Below, in pieces: positions 33,516 through 35,000 of a stretch of 35,000 bases of DNA. Both the position numbers and the translations under genes were made by a program. The stretch's first letter is position 1, and each line of letters begins with the position of its first letter. The notes under the pieces were generated by a model, which was given only the letters and a program-made list of their open reading frames with translations, was not told the origin of the DNA and did no database searches. Source of the stretch: Glandiceps talaboti (lineage: Eukaryota > Hemichordata > Enteropneusta > Spengelidae); the NCBI RefSeq assembly GCF_964340395.1, contig NC_135561.1, forward strand, positions 21,248,486 through 21,283,485, written 5' to 3'.

Positions 33516-34426
33516 CAGTTGGAGAGATGAAGAATGAGATAGGGAGAGAGAGAGAATGAGTGACTGTGTGTGCATCTGTGTGTGTGTGTATGTGTGTGTG
33601 TGTGTGTCTACTGTACATTTGAGGATCATTTTCCAAACACCAAACACCAAATTAAAGTTTGTACGTGTGGGCGACTACTGTCTAGGAAGGTACATTTTGT
33701 TCCGAACAATAAGTTACCATGTAGTAAACAACAAACAAGCAACAAGAAAAAGAAAGAAGGAAAGAAAAGGAAGGCAAGAAAGAAAGAAAACTTATTCAAA
33801 ACTTAAAAACTTATAGCGTTGCGCACAATAAGGGTGCAAAGATCAGTTTGTCTACAAATACTTTTTTCACATAATATGTTAAATATACACAAACTGGTTA
33901 CAATTTGTCACATGACTTTGTTTTATCTTTTGAAAATGTAGGTTTCCTGGTCGCTTGTGAACCTCAGTACATTGAACACGACTTACTTGAAGAAATTGCC
34001 AAGACAGTGCAGCCAATCTGGATACCAACAGATGGCATTGTTATGCCAGAATTAAAGTACGTCAAACTGATACGAGAAGCTGGTCTAAGAGGAGACGCTG
34101 AAAGTATGCTGAAAGAGTGGTATAATAAACGCAATGGTAAACTAAAATGGGATAGTCTGGTCCGTGTTATAAAACAATTGGACCAGTATGGTGACGTGGA
34201 AAGAAAACTGAAAGAAATCAGAGCTTTATCAGGTAATAATAACATCTACCTCTGCATTAAGTACTATCTCTGAAACCCTGGTGGTCCCAGCGGGGAGTGA
34301 AGTGGGAACAATAATGTTTACGAAAAAAATAAGAGTAAATTACGAATAAGAACTTCGTGTATATGAATAGTAATTGTCATTTTTACAGTTACTCCTTATG
34401 AGCATAATTTACTGAAATTAAAGTGA
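4306..34426 (+). CDS. Gene 1: ZU5-UPA-Death adaptor with seven-repeat helical array and second Death-like domain (14 exons, 1447 aa)
   Basis: Coding exons: 4306-4981, 5609-6381, 7284-7424, 25319-25501, 26421-27096, 28445-28690, 28991-29215, 29716-29940, 30702-30920, 31662-31883, 32387-32602, 33202-33414, 33942-34232, 34389-34426. All junctions are in phase and the total is 4344 nt with one stop. Domains by residue: helical region without recognised homology 1-225; ZU5 about 280-395; UPA about 420-570; Death domain 1 about 638-802 with a serine-rich insert; helical repeats 817-1338; Death-like domain 2 about 1350-1432. I see no signal peptide or membrane segment, so a cytoplasmic scaffold is likely. 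ZU5-UPA-Death modules are known from UNC5, UNC5CL, PIDD and ankyrins; a signalling role here is inferred from that. No extracellular Ig or thrombospondin domains are present, so it is not a UNC5 receptor. Intron 3 contains two antisense genes. The start could lie further upstream if a 5' exon joins at the AG at 4284-4285. Confidence 0.82.
4982..5608 (+). other. Gene 1 intron 1
   Basis: GTAAGT to TTTCTAG. Holds a C run (about 5298-5307) next to a TA dinucleotide array (about 5314-5375). Otherwise featureless. Confidence 0.75.
5314..5375. repeat. (TA)n microsatellite
   Basis: Nearly pure TA dinucleotides with a few TG interruptions. Confidence 0.9.
5609..6381 (+). CDS. Gene 1 exon 2: ZU5 domain and start of UPA, residues 226-483
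   Basis: The acceptor is the AG at 5607-5608 after a T-rich tract and the donor is GTATGT at 6382. Phase is 1 at the start and 0 at the end. ZU5 hallmarks are visible: GGTVCVPDSRISLSLP near 292-307 (family pattern GG.L.IP..G.SL.IP), FVSPLIRCG near 360-368 (family LSP.V.CGP.G) and RPAIMTFPHC near 376-385 (family RPV.LT.PHC). After ZU5 come a W-containing segment (ETWKKVADD) and VVAEVTHVIET, matching the first UPA strands, then FHFRLRIWND, matching the L.VYC..DT strand. The PIDD-type HFS self-cleavage motif is not seen. Confidence 0.88.
6382..7283 (+). other. Gene 1 intron 2
   Basis: GTATGT to CACACAG. Mostly AT-rich; the only structure is the TAAA array at 6764-6916. Confidence 0.75.
6764..6916. 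repeat. (TAAA)n tetranucleotide microsatellite
   Basis: About 150 bp of TAAA units with a GAAAAATAAAAA interruption in the middle. The antisense open frame rich in Phe, Leu, Tyr and Ile here is a repeat artefact. Confidence 0.95.
7284..7424 (+). CDS. Gene 1 exon 3: middle of UPA domain, residues 484-530
   Basis: 141 nt, phase 0-0, from an acceptor ACACAG to a GTACGT donor at 7425. It continues the UPA fold: AVNIIERG corresponds to the ALKEV.ELE helix of UNC5, and KDIILDVHKVNPEGWK corresponds to the YHNLRLSLHD...W strand pair. The exon ends after KQELQ, just before the I.F..IW strand, which lies 17.9 kb downstream in exon 4. Confidence 0.85.
7451..7511. repeat. (CA)n microsatellite just after the exon 3 donor
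   Basis: About 30 CA units beginning 26 nt after the exon 3 donor of gene 1. CA arrays close to donors can bind hnRNP L-type factors in other animals; whether that matters here is inference. Confidence 0.95.
7512..8717. other. Gene 1 intron 3, segment before copy A
   Basis: No exon-like frame on either strand. Contains a 23-bp near-palindrome (ACGGTCA...TGACCGT, 7777-7799) and a secondary AATAAA for copy A at 8453-8458. Confidence 0.5.
8718..8723 (-). terminator. Poly(A) signal of copy A
   Basis: TTTATT on the + strand (AATAAA on the - strand) about 170 nt past the stop. A second candidate is at 8453-8458. Confidence 0.4.
8892..8989 (-). CDS. Copy A exon 7 with stop
   Basis: 98 nt, the same length as copy B exon 7, phase 1, acceptor CTCGTCAG. 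Encodes MFDFKREILSLFKDNPKKT and ends LRL then TGA. The FD.KRE.LS.FK.NPK pattern is shared with copy B. Confidence 0.85.
8892..13361 (-). CDS. Gene 2 (copy A): C45-family acyltransferase/amidohydrolase-like protein, 365 aa, 7 exons
   Basis: Exons in transcript order: 13361-13302, 12412-12224, 11272-11162, 10799-10580, 10395-10167, 9607-9417, 8989-8892; total 1098 nt with one TGA. Family signs: VEGSHYEVGFQIGSTFK (9-25), the usual N-terminal G..(Y/F)E.G...G motif; KTYPQYVEELKGLADGA; GQGCTDL with the predicted nucleophile Cys110, which in C45 enzymes is exposed by self-cleavage before Cys; LTHSEDAD with the likely active-site Asp; SYCTPGELPGYTFGFNQHGV; and MFDFKREILSLFKDNP at the end. Relatives are fungal acyl-CoA:6-APA acyltransferase and insect Tan (N-beta-alanyl amine hydrolase). 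The substrate is unknown. No obvious signal peptide. The gene lies wholly inside gene 1 intron 3, antisense, 1.6 kb beyond copy B's stop in the same direction. Confidence 0.85.
9417..9607 (-). CDS. Copy A exon 6
   Basis: 191 nt, phase 2-1, donor GTATGT. Contains RINEFKIPECSNDMLEIMSD and DYPIHRGRSKQDSAVTAVV, aligned with copy B exon 6. The acceptor (TTTTAAG at 9608-9609) is weak but gives the right phase and the best alignment. Confidence 0.78.
9704..9872. repeat. (GTAT)n microsatellite 1
   Basis: About 170 bp of GTAT with a short GTGTGT interruption near 9772, in copy A's intron 5. Open frames of alternating Tyr/Val/Cys/Met or His/Thr/Ile over it are artefacts. Confidence 0.95.
10043..10116. 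repeat. (GTAT)n microsatellite 2
   Basis: A second GTAT array, ending in GTGTGT/GCGC, in the same intron of copy A. Confidence 0.93.
10167..10395 (-). CDS. Copy A exon 5
   Basis: 229 nt, phase 1-2, acceptor CATTCCAG, donor GTAAGT. Reads VSSFVGRATLGASNLTEVVD, continues KKSPGIASAFNFNVGVLAG and ends YEGFDYHVN. A second CAG 7 nt further in would shift the frame and is not used. Confidence 0.86.
10580..10799 (-). CDS. Copy A exon 4 (73 codons + 1 nt)
   Basis: Phase 0-1, acceptor TTCATCAG, donor GTAAGT. Starts ILLTHSEDADRR, contains KEEKFISYCTPGELPGYTFG and FNQHGVAMTCNT, and ends TDNAI. Confidence 0.87.
11162..11272 (-). CDS. Copy A exon 3 with catalytic Cys110 (37 codons)
   Basis: Phase 0-0, acceptor TTTTATAG, donor GTAAGT. 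Contains NIEGQGCTDLVLKKTHE; the Gly-Cys-Thr site matches copy B's SQGCTDLLL. The same length as copy B exon 3 (111 nt) supports both borders, although the stretch before the Cys has diverged. Confidence 0.82.
11799..11820. repeat. Poly(G) tract
   Basis: 13 consecutive G, then AGT and six more G, in copy A intron 2. Confidence 0.9.
12224..12412 (-). CDS. Copy A exon 2 (63 codons)
   Basis: Phase 0-0, acceptor ATCACAG, donor GTACTG. Opens with GSTFKARIQ and ends EFDQ. By eye 32 of 63 residues are identical to copy B exon 2, with no gaps. Confidence 0.87.
13302..13361 (-). CDS. Copy A exon 1 (20 codons)
   Basis: Begins with MPPIPLVFVEGSHYEVGFQI and ends in phase 0 at a GTAAGT donor (complement of 13296-13301). 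Copy B's first exon aligns with it over VVKGNHYQVGFQI, which supports this start. Confidence 0.8.
13362..14529. other. Spacer between copy A start and copy B 3' end
   Basis: About 1.2 kb that must hold copy A's promoter and 5' UTR. No clear TATA box, CpG-rich patch or additional exon was found. A small antisense open frame (13780-14010) has no recognisable content. Confidence 0.5.
14530..14535 (-). terminator. Poly(A) signal of copy B
   Basis: TTTATT on the + strand (AATAAA on the - strand) about 430 nt past copy B's stop, giving a plausible 3' UTR. Confidence 0.35.
14964..15061 (-). CDS. Copy B exon 7 with stop
   Basis: 98 nt, phase 1, acceptor CTTTCCAG. Reads AFDLKRETLSVFKGNPKNQ, ends LPLKF and then TGA. 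Confidence 0.88.
14964..23115 (-). CDS. Gene 3 (copy B): C45-family acyltransferase/amidohydrolase-like protein, 362 aa, 7 exons
   Basis: Exons in transcript order: 23115-23059, 21812-21624, 20800-20690, 20314-20101, 18219-17994, 16021-15828, 15061-14964; total 1089 nt with one TGA. The motif order matches copy A: KGNHYQVGFQIGSTFK, SIYPQYIEELQGMADGS, HGSQGCTDLLL with predicted nucleophile Cys109, LITHSEDTDE with the likely active-site Asp, KFISYCDPGVLPCDTFAFNY, RRFVSRALLSASSLEEVVN and FDLKRETLSVFKGNP. Length and exon phases are as in copy A. Expected reaction: hydrolysis or transfer of an N-acyl/amide group after self-activation at Gly-Cys; the substrate is unknown. All large satellite arrays of the region sit in this gene's introns, so it is about twice as long as copy A. 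It is nested antisense in gene 1 intron 3. Confidence 0.87.
15828..16021 (-). CDS. Copy B exon 6
   Basis: 194 nt, phase 2-1, acceptor TTTTCACAG, donor GTGAGT. Reads LTKLDIKHNEAS, then ARVNELPTPKNSTEMLKIMS, and ends KPDCVVTAAI. Confidence 0.87.
16366..16389. repeat. Poly(G) tract
   Basis: 14 G, then A and further G-rich bases, in copy B intron 5. Confidence 0.9.
17994..18219 (-). CDS. Copy B exon 5
   Basis: 226 nt, phase 1-2, acceptor CATTTTAG, donor GTGAGT. Reads RRFVSRALLSASSLEEVVN, then APGVASAFHLNLGFLG, and ends EGFNSYFNV. A long trinucleotide array starts 37 bp upstream of its acceptor, in the intron. Confidence 0.87.
18257..18566. repeat. (TAG/CAG/GTG)n trinucleotide array
   Basis: About 310 bp, mostly TAG units with blocks of CAG, ending in GTG units. 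It lies in copy B intron 4 about 37 bp before the exon 5 acceptor (reading on the - strand as CTA/CTG/CAC). Long Ser or Leu open frames here are artefacts. Confidence 0.96.
18761..18806. repeat. (CTA)n(CTG)n array in opposite orientation
   Basis: Short ACT/GCT array, the reverse complement type of the TAG/CAG array about 195 bp upstream, grading into GCC/GCT units and then directly into the 28-bp minisatellite. Confidence 0.92.
18807..19325. repeat. 28-bp minisatellite, 18 copies plus a partial
   Basis: The unit begins CTGTTTTTCCCATAGC and ends TCTGCCATTCAA. Most copies are identical. Variants have TTCACATAG, TTTACATAG, TTCGA or one inserted T. The array starts exactly at the end of the CTG microsatellite and decays at its right edge. 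Intronic in copy B. Confidence 0.96.
20101..20314 (-). CDS. Copy B exon 4
   Basis: 214 nt, phase 0-1, acceptor GTACCAG, donor GTAAGT. Reads VLITHSEDTDEPFTEG and continues with DPGVLPCDTFAFNYHGL. It is two codons shorter than copy A's exon 4. Confidence 0.88.
20350..20473. repeat. Short dispersed element, copy 1 (palindromic)
   Basis: Two arms about 50 bp long in inverted order: the left arm carries GGCTCCAGAACCCAAA...TTTCCTGG, and the right arm is its approximate reverse complement (CCTGGAAATAAAC...GTTCTGGAGAATC). Single arms occur at 25838-25915 and 34432-34498. In copy B intron 3. Confidence 0.55.
20690..20800 (-). CDS. Copy B exon 3 with catalytic Cys109 (37 codons)
   Basis: Phase 0-0, acceptor CCCCAG, donor GTACAT. 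Reads LFINMMSVELESQAEYG and then GSQGCTDLLLKTDTE. The Cys of GCT is the expected N-terminal nucleophile after self-cleavage. Confidence 0.87.
20801..21623 (-). other. Copy B intron 2
   Basis: AT-rich intron. The end nearest exon 2 (21402-21606) is an imperfect GAATA array. Nothing else is seen. Confidence 0.7.
21402..21606. repeat. Imperfect (GAATA)n pentanucleotide array
   Basis: Variants AATAG, AACAG and GATTA, in patches broken by unique sequence such as GGAGGAATGACATAG. Confidence 0.88.
21624..21812 (-). CDS. Copy B exon 2 (63 codons)
   Basis: Phase 0-0, acceptor ATTTTAG, donor GTAAGA. Reads GSTFKDRIMK, then GGQTLYDCYLAIVK, and ends LSFEQ. It is followed downstream by a GAATA-type array. 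Confidence 0.88.
21813..23058 (-). other. Copy B intron 1
   Basis: More than half is the minisatellite at 22236-22963. The flanks show no feature beyond a tandem TGGTCTTCCA duplication near 22061-22080. Confidence 0.65.
22236..22963. repeat. 30/31-bp minisatellite, about 23 copies
   Basis: The unit contains TTACATGTGTTGTACCCC followed by CATCACGACCCTG or CATCACCACCCTC. Spacing is 30 or 31 bp depending on the number of C. All three + frames are open over much of it, so long Cys/Pro/His/Thr open frames appear; they are artefacts. In copy B intron 1. Confidence 0.95.
23059..23115 (-). CDS. Copy B exon 1 (19 codons)
   Basis: Reads MAVPMAVVKGNHYQVGFQI and ends at a GTAAGT donor in phase 0. A second in-frame ATG lies four codons in. 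An AG 12 bases upstream of the ATG (after TATAATTGC) may be a 5' UTR acceptor. Confidence 0.8.
23116..25318. other. Region between copy B start and gene 1 exon 4
   Basis: Rest of gene 1 intron 3. The part 23760-24220 is richer in G+C and CpG than its surroundings and is listed separately as a possible promoter. Elsewhere I see no exon or repeat of note. Confidence 0.5.
23760..24220. promoter_or_regulatory. CpG-richer island with CRE and TATA motifs, possible promoter
   Basis: Contains a palindromic CRE (TGACGTCA, 24022-24029), several CpG sites (CTCGAG, GTCGAC, GGCGCTCG) and a consensus TATAAATAG on the + strand at 24206-24214. It sits 0.65-1.1 kb upstream of copy B's start codon and 1.1 kb before gene 1 exon 4. 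It could serve copy B, an internal + transcript, or both. Motif evidence only. Confidence 0.25.
25319..25501 (+). CDS. Gene 1 exon 4: end of UPA domain, residues 531-591
   Basis: 183 nt, phase 0-0, acceptor TTTCAG and donor GTAAAT. It opens with TIRLQTIWNLS and then SFRFEYY. Joined to KQELQ from exon 3, this rebuilds the UPA signature (UNC5-type pattern QEIPF.HIW......L.CTF.LE), which is the evidence that the 17.9-kb intron is really spliced. The second half, about residues 560-591, is probably linker. Confidence 0.85.
25502..26420 (+). other. Gene 1 intron 4
   Basis: GTAAAT to GCACAG. Holds dispersed-element copy 2 (25838-25915); otherwise AT-rich and featureless. Confidence 0.7.
25838..25915 (+). 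repeat. Short dispersed element, copy 2
   Basis: CATGGAATGTCTCTCCAGAA, then CCCAAAG...GATTTCCTGGAGTAGTGTTCCCC. It shares its core and layout with the copies at 20350 and 34432. Confidence 0.5.
26421..27096 (+). CDS. Gene 1 exon 5: Death domain 1 with serine-rich insertion, residues 592-816
   Basis: 676 nt, acceptor TTGCACAG, donor GTGAGT at 27097, phase 0 to 1. PDIYDRLCNFLEP (640-652) is the first Death helix in its UNC5 form (I...IC..LDP). About 78 low-complexity residues rich in Ser, Gln and Arg follow (653-730), then DYRGLGVTLGLS (733-744), matching DWR.LA..L.L, and helices to about 802 including STLIEYYYVTQAT and LNDLFHHFGKID. The insert is in the open frame with no splice signals that would obviously remove it. 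Confidence 0.87.
27097..28444 (+). other. Gene 1 intron 5
   Basis: GTGAGT to CACTAG. Contains a MITE-like inverted-repeat element at 28033-28348. No further exon recognised. Confidence 0.65.
28033..28348. mobile_element. MITE-like element bounded by 34-37-bp inverted repeats
   Basis: The left end TTACTACTACTCTGGCAATC plus GAGGTCTCGGTTTACTA matches the reverse complement of 28312-28348 with a few mismatches over the core CTACTCTGGCAATCGA.GTCT..GTTTACTA. The 240-bp interior has no open frame. No target-site duplication was identified, so the mobile-element call is tentative. Confidence 0.4.
28445..28690 (+). CDS. Gene 1 exon 6: helical repeat 1 (82 codons)
   Basis: 246 nt, phase 1-1, acceptor CACTAG and donor GTAAGT at 28691. 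The product is highly charged and helical. It ends with LQSLEKRAHNLQEKLD, the C-terminal repeat signature: a hydrophobic residue, two others, a hydrophobic residue, an acidic or polar residue, any residue, a basic residue, then V/L/I. It is the longest of the seven repeats and directly follows the Death domain exon. Confidence 0.8.
28991..29215 (+). CDS. Gene 1 exon 7: helical repeat 2 (75 codons)
   Basis: 225 nt, phase 1-1, acceptor TGCATTTTAG and donor GTAAAT. First helix AKLKKMKQTVHEIF, second helix LRERYLKETTNLEDRL, final signature LTRDVDRLSKTIE. This repeat starts with a polar run of Thr, Ser and Asn that the others lack. Confidence 0.8.
29716..29940 (+). CDS. Gene 1 exon 8: helical repeat 3 (75 codons)
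   Basis: 225 nt, phase 1-1, acceptor TATCTAG and donor GTGAGA at 29941. The product is helical (KETSIRERITVFRERMKK, then TLKVIEYKLTAAKTSI) and ends with the signature LQRSLEDVELRLR at the same distance from the exon edge as the other repeats. Confidence 0.82.
30702..30920 (+). CDS. Gene 1 exon 9: helical repeat 4 (73 codons)
   Basis: 219 nt, phase 1-1, acceptor TTCCAG. First helix NLYEDILNRLRNISKNLDDL, second helix LLALRATLQRHEQEANESF, final signature LVWQVEQFEAKVA. The donor is GTAATG at 30921, which is also the first unit of a long GTAAT array, so many donor-like sequences follow it. Confidence 0.83.
30921..31403. repeat. (GTAAT)n pentanucleotide array starting at the exon 9 donor
   Basis: GTAAT units begin with the splice donor itself and continue, with variants, to about 31403. 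The array includes an internal perfect duplication of about 115 bp at offset 291 (30971 onward and 31262 onward). Antisense open frames rich in Leu, His, Tyr, Ile and Thr are artefacts. Confidence 0.95.
31499..31587. repeat. 37-bp tandem repeat, 2.4 copies
   Basis: The unit begins TTCTATATCTAAAACACTCT and ends ACACAGAGATGCTAAG, at 31499, 31536 and partly at 31573. In gene 1 intron 9. Confidence 0.95.
31662..31883 (+). CDS. Gene 1 exon 10: helical repeat 5 (74 codons)
   Basis: 222 nt, phase 1-1, acceptor ACCACAG and donor GTAAGA at 31884. First helix MKTSLQAKVQSLGKRVKTD, second helix AVNDVHRSLSKLGKECAQRR, final signature LSDDVNVMEKKVH. Confidence 0.83.
31884..33201 (+). other. Gene 1 introns 10 and 11
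   Basis: Introns 31884-32386 and 32603-33201. AT-rich, with normal splice borders and nothing further recognised. Confidence 0.65.
32387..32602 (+). CDS. Gene 1 exon 11: helical repeat 6 (72 codons)
   Basis: 216 nt, phase 1-1, acceptor ATTACAG and donor GTAAGT at 32603. First helix KMNVKLANKLTQIHQKLPTL, second helix DIQKFTIELNDLEDERAK, final signature HQKAVDIERRLE. Confidence 0.83.
33202..33414 (+). CDS. Gene 1 exon 12: helical repeat 7 (71 codons), GC donor
   Basis: 213 nt, phase 1-1, acceptor TTTTTCCAG. First helix LLIKLRQLERSLKAVL, second helix EELLIKVLKIRDDIVKTE, final signature AIDIDKLENKVK. The donor that keeps phase and repeat length is AAAG|GCAAGT at 33415, the standard form of a GC-AG intron. 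A phase-compatible GT at 33421 exists but its context (GTTTGA) is poor and it would add two residues. Confidence 0.78.
33415..33941 (+). other. Gene 1 intron 12 (GC-AG)
   Basis: Begins GCAAGT and ends ATGTAG. Contains two GT arrays (33469-33514 and 33566-33607) and a purine-rich AAGAAAGAAGG stretch at 33745-33790. Confidence 0.65.
33469..33607. repeat. Two (GT)n microsatellites separated by a GA-rich spacer
   Basis: GT units at 33469-33514 and 33566-33607, with GAGAGAGAGA between them. Confidence 0.93.
33942..34232 (+). CDS. Gene 1 exon 13: C-terminal Death-like domain, residues 1339-1435
   Basis: 291 nt, phase 1-1, acceptor AATGTAG and donor GTAATA at 34233. The residues do not carry the repeat signature. 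They fit a six-helix Death fold: HDLLEEIAKTV (H1), a W/P-containing H2 region, ELKYVKLIREAG (H3), GDAESMLKEWYNKRNGKL (H4, with the typical L..W.....G.), WDSLVRVIKQLDQYGD (H5) and VERKLKEI (H6). If the donor is not used, the frame runs on to a stop at 34271-34273 and adds 14 intron-encoded residues. Confidence 0.75.
34389..34426 (+). CDS. Gene 1 exon 14: terminal coding exon with stop
   Basis: Acceptor TCATTTTTACAG at 34388. With the G carried over from exon 13 the frame reads VTPYEHNLLKLK and then TGA at 34424-34426. It is very short, so the call rests on correct phase, a good pyrimidine tract and the downstream AATAAA. The alternative is an unspliced exon 13 ending at 34273. Confidence 0.55.
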
Positions 34427-34431
34427 TGTGG

Positions 34432-34498
34432 AATCATGAATTGATTCTCCAGAACCCAAACTTTACGATGCCTTTTCCTCGAGTGGCGTTTCCCCCAA
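34432..34498 (+). repeat. Short dispersed element, copy 3 (in 3' UTR)
   Basis: CATGAATTGATTCTCCAGAA, then CCCAAACTTT...CCTCGAGTGGCGTTTCCCCC. It starts 6 nt after the proposed stop codon of gene 1. Confidence 0.5.
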
Positions 34499-34900
34499 TG
34501 AGAAATGAGCTTCATCTTATTGTCACGAAATACAATATGTAATTTCTGTCATCAAATAATTGACTATATAAATATTGCTATATCACTGCTATATCATTGG
34601 GTTTTTTTCTCTTTATATCACAAAGGTCACAAGAAGATCTAGGCTATTGACGAAGACTAACTACACCGAAAGGAAATGCCTGGCCTTTGAACAATCAGAA
34701 GTTACAAATTTTAAAGATTTTCCATTTTACAACTTTTGTCTCGGTGATTGATCCAACCACAGAAATAATCTTGACAAAAACAAAAATTCTAAAACACTAA
34801 TTGCATTAGACTGTTGACTAAAACTCATATAGTTTGTTGTATCACAGTAGCCCTTTACTGGTAAATTGTATATCACTCAGTTCCAGTGTCTGGGAGACCA

Positions 34901-34906
34901 AATAAA
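34901..34906 (+). terminator. Poly(A) signal AATAAA of gene 1
   Basis: Canonical AATAAA 475 nt after the proposed stop codon, in AT-rich sequence. It is the best candidate for gene 1's 3' end in the window. Confidence 0.5.
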
Positions 34907-35000
34907 ACATTTTAAAATTTTGAGAATTTGAAATATTGAACACGGGAAAAACAACAATCATGATGACAGCTGAACTGCATGAGAACCATAACGTCTGCAT

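Larger units (their letters stand above)
34427..34925 (+). other. Probable 3' UTR of gene 1
   Basis: AT-rich non-coding sequence between the TGA and the poly(A) signal at 34901-34906. It carries one copy of a short dispersed element (34432-34498). No other coding signal is seen here, nor in the remaining bases to the window end. Confidence 0.5.

Overview
The window is animal nuclear DNA. It is AT-rich, has short coding exons separated by introns with ordinary GT-AG borders (one probable GC-AG), and is full of microsatellites and minisatellites. The domain types and large repeat-filled introns suit an invertebrate bilaterian, probably marine. The sequence does not fix the phylum.

I reconstructed three protein-coding genes by joining exons by hand, with phase and splice-site checks at every junction. 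Gene 1 is on the + strand (start codon 4306, stop ending 34426). Its 14 coding exons add up to 4344 nt, or 1447 residues. It encodes a cytoplasmic-looking adaptor in this order: an unrecognised helical N-terminal region; a ZU5 domain; a UPA domain; a UNC5-type Death domain split by a serine-rich insert; seven tandem helical repeats, each encoded by one phase 1-1 exon of 213-246 nt; and a second Death-like domain near the C-terminus. The first part resembles the ZU5-UPA-Death block of UNC5, UNC5CL, PIDD and ankyrin. I do not know another protein that continues into an exon-per-repeat helical array and a second Death fold.

The third intron of gene 1 (7425-25318, 17.9 kb) cuts the UPA domain in two. 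It contains two complete genes on the opposite strand: copy A (stop 8892, start 13361; 365 residues) and copy B (stop 14964, start 23115; 362 residues). Both are C45-family N-terminal-nucleophile amidohydrolase/acyltransferase-like proteins, the family of fungal acyl-CoA:6-aminopenicillanate acyltransferase and insect Tan. They share seven exons, identical intron phases, near-identical exon lengths and a Gly-Cys-Thr nucleophile motif, so they are an old head-to-tail tandem duplication.

Layout: 1-4305 is non-coding upstream DNA. 4306-7424 holds gene 1 exons 1-3 (N-terminus, ZU5, first half of UPA). 7425-25318 is the intron with the nested pair and most of the satellite DNA. 25319-27096 holds exons 4-5 (rest of UPA, Death domain 1). 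28445-33414 is the repeat-exon array. 33942-34426 is the C-terminal Death exon and a small terminal exon, with a poly(A) signal at 34901. There is no sign of prokaryotic, viral or CRISPR sequence.
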